From Bacteroidota bacterium (GTDB lineage Bacteria; Bacteroidota; Ignavibacteria; Tepidaquicellales; Tepidaquicellaceae), in the NCBI GenBank assembly GCA_003519545.1, contig DOWN01000012.1:913-9010 (forward strand): DNA of 8,098 nucleotides. The letters run 5' to 3'. This document shows positions 6,740-8,098 of this stretch, piece after piece. The stretch's first letter is position 1; every line of letters starts with the position of its first letter. The notes under the pieces are model-generated. The model saw only the letters and a program-made list of their open reading frames with translations, was not told the DNA's origin and ran no database searches. The translations under genes and the position numbers were made by a program.

Positions 6740-7007
6740 TTTTTCAATATTGAGTTATTTTTTTTTAGACGAAATTAATCATTTTAGGTTTCAGATATAT
6801 GTCAATTCGGCGTGCAATTCATAGAGTTCTAAATAGTATGTGAATCATCGGAAAGTATGGTCTTCCGGGAATGGTTTAAAAGAATTGAAAGAGTTCAATT
6901 AAATTTAAATTTTTAAAACCATCAGTTTAGATGATTTATAAAAATTGAATTTATTATTTATTTAACATATTTTGATTATAATTCATTAAAATAAAATTTT
7001 AATTTTT
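6740..7007. promoter_or_regulatory. Divergent intergenic region with hairpin and candidate -10
   Basis: This 268-bp AT-rich gap separates the LVIVD propeller gene (leftward) from the VOC gene (rightward). Bases 6871-6922 can form an interrupted hairpin: ATGGTTT at 6871-6877 pairs with AAACCAT at 6916-6922, and inside it AATTGAA (6883-6889) pairs with TTCAATT (6894-6900) around AGAG. TATAAT at 6977-6982 lies about 25 bp before the VOC start and is a candidate -10, but no good -35 sits 16-18 bp upstream. On the minus strand a TTGACA (6800-6805) lacks a matching -10 at normal spacing. No coding sequence is supported here. Confidence 0.35.
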
Positions 7008-7451
7008 ATGTCGAATCCAAAACTTCCGATAATGCATAATATGGGTATTGTAGTTGAATCTCTTGATAAGGCGGTTGAATTTTTTTCTGAAATTGGTCTT
7101 ACATTAGAAGGACGCGGAGTTATTGAAGGAGAATGGGCGGGTAGTGTTACGGGACTTGGAAATCAAAAAGTTGAAGTTGCGATGATGGTAACACCTGACG
7201 GAAATAACAGACTGGAGATTGCGAGATTTATAAATCCTCAAACAATTTCAGATCACCGCACTTCACCAGTAAACTCACTTGGATATTTAAGGGTTATGTT
7301 CACAGTTGAAAATATTGATGAACTTGTAGCAAGACTTGTTAAAAATGGCTCTGAACTTGTAGGTGAAATTGTAAATTATGAAAATGTTTACCGGCTTTGT
7401 TACATAAGAGGTGTTGAAGGATTGCTGATTGGATTGGCAGAAAAACTTTAG
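7008..7451 (+). CDS. VOC (glyoxalase/bleomycin resistance-like) family protein
   Basis: A 147-aa cytoplasmic protein of typical single-unit VOC length with two beta-alpha-beta-beta-beta modules. Module 1 covers about residues 8-72 (MGIVVESLDKAVEFFSEIGL at 12-31, then RLEIARF at 68-74). Module 2 covers about 90-145 (LRVMFTVENIDELVARLVKNG at 94-114, YRLCYIRGVEGLLIGLAEKL at the end). The ending resembles a recognised VOC subgroup with a YRLCY-RGPEG-I---LAE tail. Of the four usual metal-ligand positions only Glu70 is kept: Asn11 and Arg95 replace the first-strand His residues and Gly142 replaces the final Glu. A canonical glyoxalase I or dioxygenase activity is therefore unlikely. There is no signal peptide and no Shine-Dalgarno. 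The PaiB-like gene follows after 79 bp without a terminator and may be co-transcribed. Substrate is unknown. Confidence 0.9.
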   Translation: MSNPKLPIMHNMGIVVESLDKAVEFFSEIGLTLEGRGVIEGEWAGSVTGLGNQKVEVAMMVTPDGNNRLEIARFINPQTISDHRTSPVNSLGYLRVMFTVENIDELVARLVKNGSELVGEIVNYENVYRLCYIRGVEGLLIGLAEKL

Positions 7452-7494
7452 ATGTAGATTAGAATATTTTAATACTATTTGATAGTTTTATAAT

Positions 7495-7517
7495 TTTATT
7501 TCAAAATTTATTTCAAA
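7495..7517 (+). repeat. Short direct repeat in the VOC-PaiB intergenic gap
   Basis: TTTATTTCAAA occurs twice, at 7495-7505 and 7507-7517, with a 12-bp period, 13 bp before the PaiB-like start. It could be an operator, but in DNA this AT-rich chance is a real alternative. The 79-bp gap has no terminator-like hairpin. Confidence 0.35.
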
Positions 7518-7530
7518 TAAAAAAATTTAA

Positions 7531-8098
7531 ATGTATAACTTTTCATACTTCAAAGAAAAAGATAAACAAAGACTACTCGAATTTATGGAAGAAAATCCGT
7601 TCGCATTTTTAACAGGCAGTTTTAAGAATGGGAAACAAGTTGCAACTCAAATCCCTGTATTGTTTGAGGAAAAAAACGGAGAACTTTATTTGCAGGCACA
7701 TATTATGAGAAATACAGATCATCATAAAGCATTCAAAGAAAATCCTAATTCGTTAACAGTTTTTACGGGAGCAAGTACTTATGTTAGTGCGACTTGGTAT
7801 AGCAATCCACAGATAGGTTCAACATGGAATTATATGAGTGTACATATCAGCGGACAAATAAGATTTATGACAGATGATGAATTAGTTGAGTTTATGAGAA
7901 AGTTTACTTTGAAATTTGAAAAAGGAAATATCAATTCACCCACTTTTTATGATAACCTTCCCAAAGAATATTTAAATAAAATGGTGCCCGCAATCACAGG
8001 CATAGAAATTAAAGCAGAAAAAATTGAAAACGTTTTCAAACTAAGTCAAAACAGAGATAAAGAAAGTTATCTTAATATAATTTCAAAACTTGAAGCAC
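7531..8098 (+). CDS. PaiB-family FMN-binding protein (3' end outside the window)
   Basis: An open frame runs from ATG 7531 to the window edge and gives 189 residues with no stop; PaiB proteins are a little over 200 aa, so only a short tail is missing. Family signatures: MYNFSYFKEKD at the start, ENPFAFLTGSFKNGKQVATQ at 21-40, an LQAHIMRNTDHHKAF segment at 54-68 (the GHIARAN-like motif), then TYVSATWY at 83-90 and STWNYMSVHISG at 97-108. PaiB proteins adopt an FMN-binding split-barrel fold. In Bacillus PaiB was described as a negative regulator of protease and sporulation genes, but the biochemical activity here is open. The usual Gly-Pro-His before the YVSA strand is GAS (80-82). No signal peptide and no Shine-Dalgarno are present. 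It lies 79 bp after the VOC gene on the same strand. Confidence 0.9.
   Translation, partial: MYNFSYFKEKDKQRLLEFMEENPFAFLTGSFKNGKQVATQIPVLFEEKNGELYLQAHIMRNTDHHKAFKENPNSLTVFTGASTYVSATWYSNPQIGSTWNYMSVHISGQIRFMTDDELVEFMRKFTLKFEKGNINSPTFYDNLPKEYLNKMVPAITGIEIKAEKIENVFKLSQNRDKESYLNIISKLEA

Noticed and set aside
6777..6805. Minus-strand TTGACA (6800-6805) as the -35 of the LVIVD propeller gene promoter
   Set aside because: At 17-bp spacing the hexamer is ATGATT, a poor -10; better matches lie at 13 or 20 bp, so the pair is not convincing.
6799..6843. A 14-codon plus-strand frame (MSIRRAIHR...) in the divergent region
   Set aside because: Too short to support, with no start signal; AT-rich intergenic DNA gives such frames by chance.

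Overview
The window is AT-rich chromosomal DNA (roughly one third G+C by eye). It most likely comes from the Bacteroidota/Chlorobiota side of the FCB group, plausibly an Ignavibacteria-type organism. The strongest evidence is that three consecutive large genes end in the type A sorting domain of the type IX secretion system (T9SS). Each tail carries a 'YPNPFNP' or 'FPNPFNP' signature, an 'LSSGIYFY' strand and a basic 'K(K/R)MIL.K' terminus. Most starts lack a Shine-Dalgarno sequence and one upstream region carries a TAnnTTTG element, which also fits this group.

Layout, left to right: (1) positions 1-102 hold the 3' end of a plus-strand gene, closed by a hairpin that overlaps its stop codon. 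(2) Positions 129-323 (minus) encode a 64-aa exported peptide with a good Shine-Dalgarno site. (3) A 122-bp divergent intergenic region follows. (4) Positions 446-2656 (plus) encode a 736-aa secreted protein in which six Ycf48-like repeats interrupt a Kelch-like propeller. (5) A strong bidirectional terminator separates it from the convergent gene at 2722-5031 (minus), a secreted S41 (tricorn-like) peptidase with a C-terminal jelly-roll-like domain. (6) A minus-strand terminator separates that from 5303-6739 (minus), a secreted seven-bladed LVIVD-repeat propeller of the choice-of-anchor B type. (7) A 268-bp divergent region leads to 7008-7451 (plus), a cytoplasmic VOC-fold protein. (8) From 7531 to the window end runs a PaiB-type FMN-binding protein, nearly complete but cut by the window edge.

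The three T9SS cargo genes look like separately transcribed surface or secreted proteins rather than one operon: each lies in its own unit, and the two minus-strand genes are separated by a strong terminator. The VOC and PaiB-like genes lie 79 bp apart with no terminator between them and may be co-transcribed.

I see no CRISPR array, tRNA, rRNA, insertion sequence or phage signature, and no clear evidence of a new multi-gene system. The points most worth a second look are the 64-aa acidic exported peptide, the propeller-within-a-propeller architecture, the sevenfold His/Trp register of the LVIVD propeller, and the loss of the usual catalytic lysine in the S41 peptidase.
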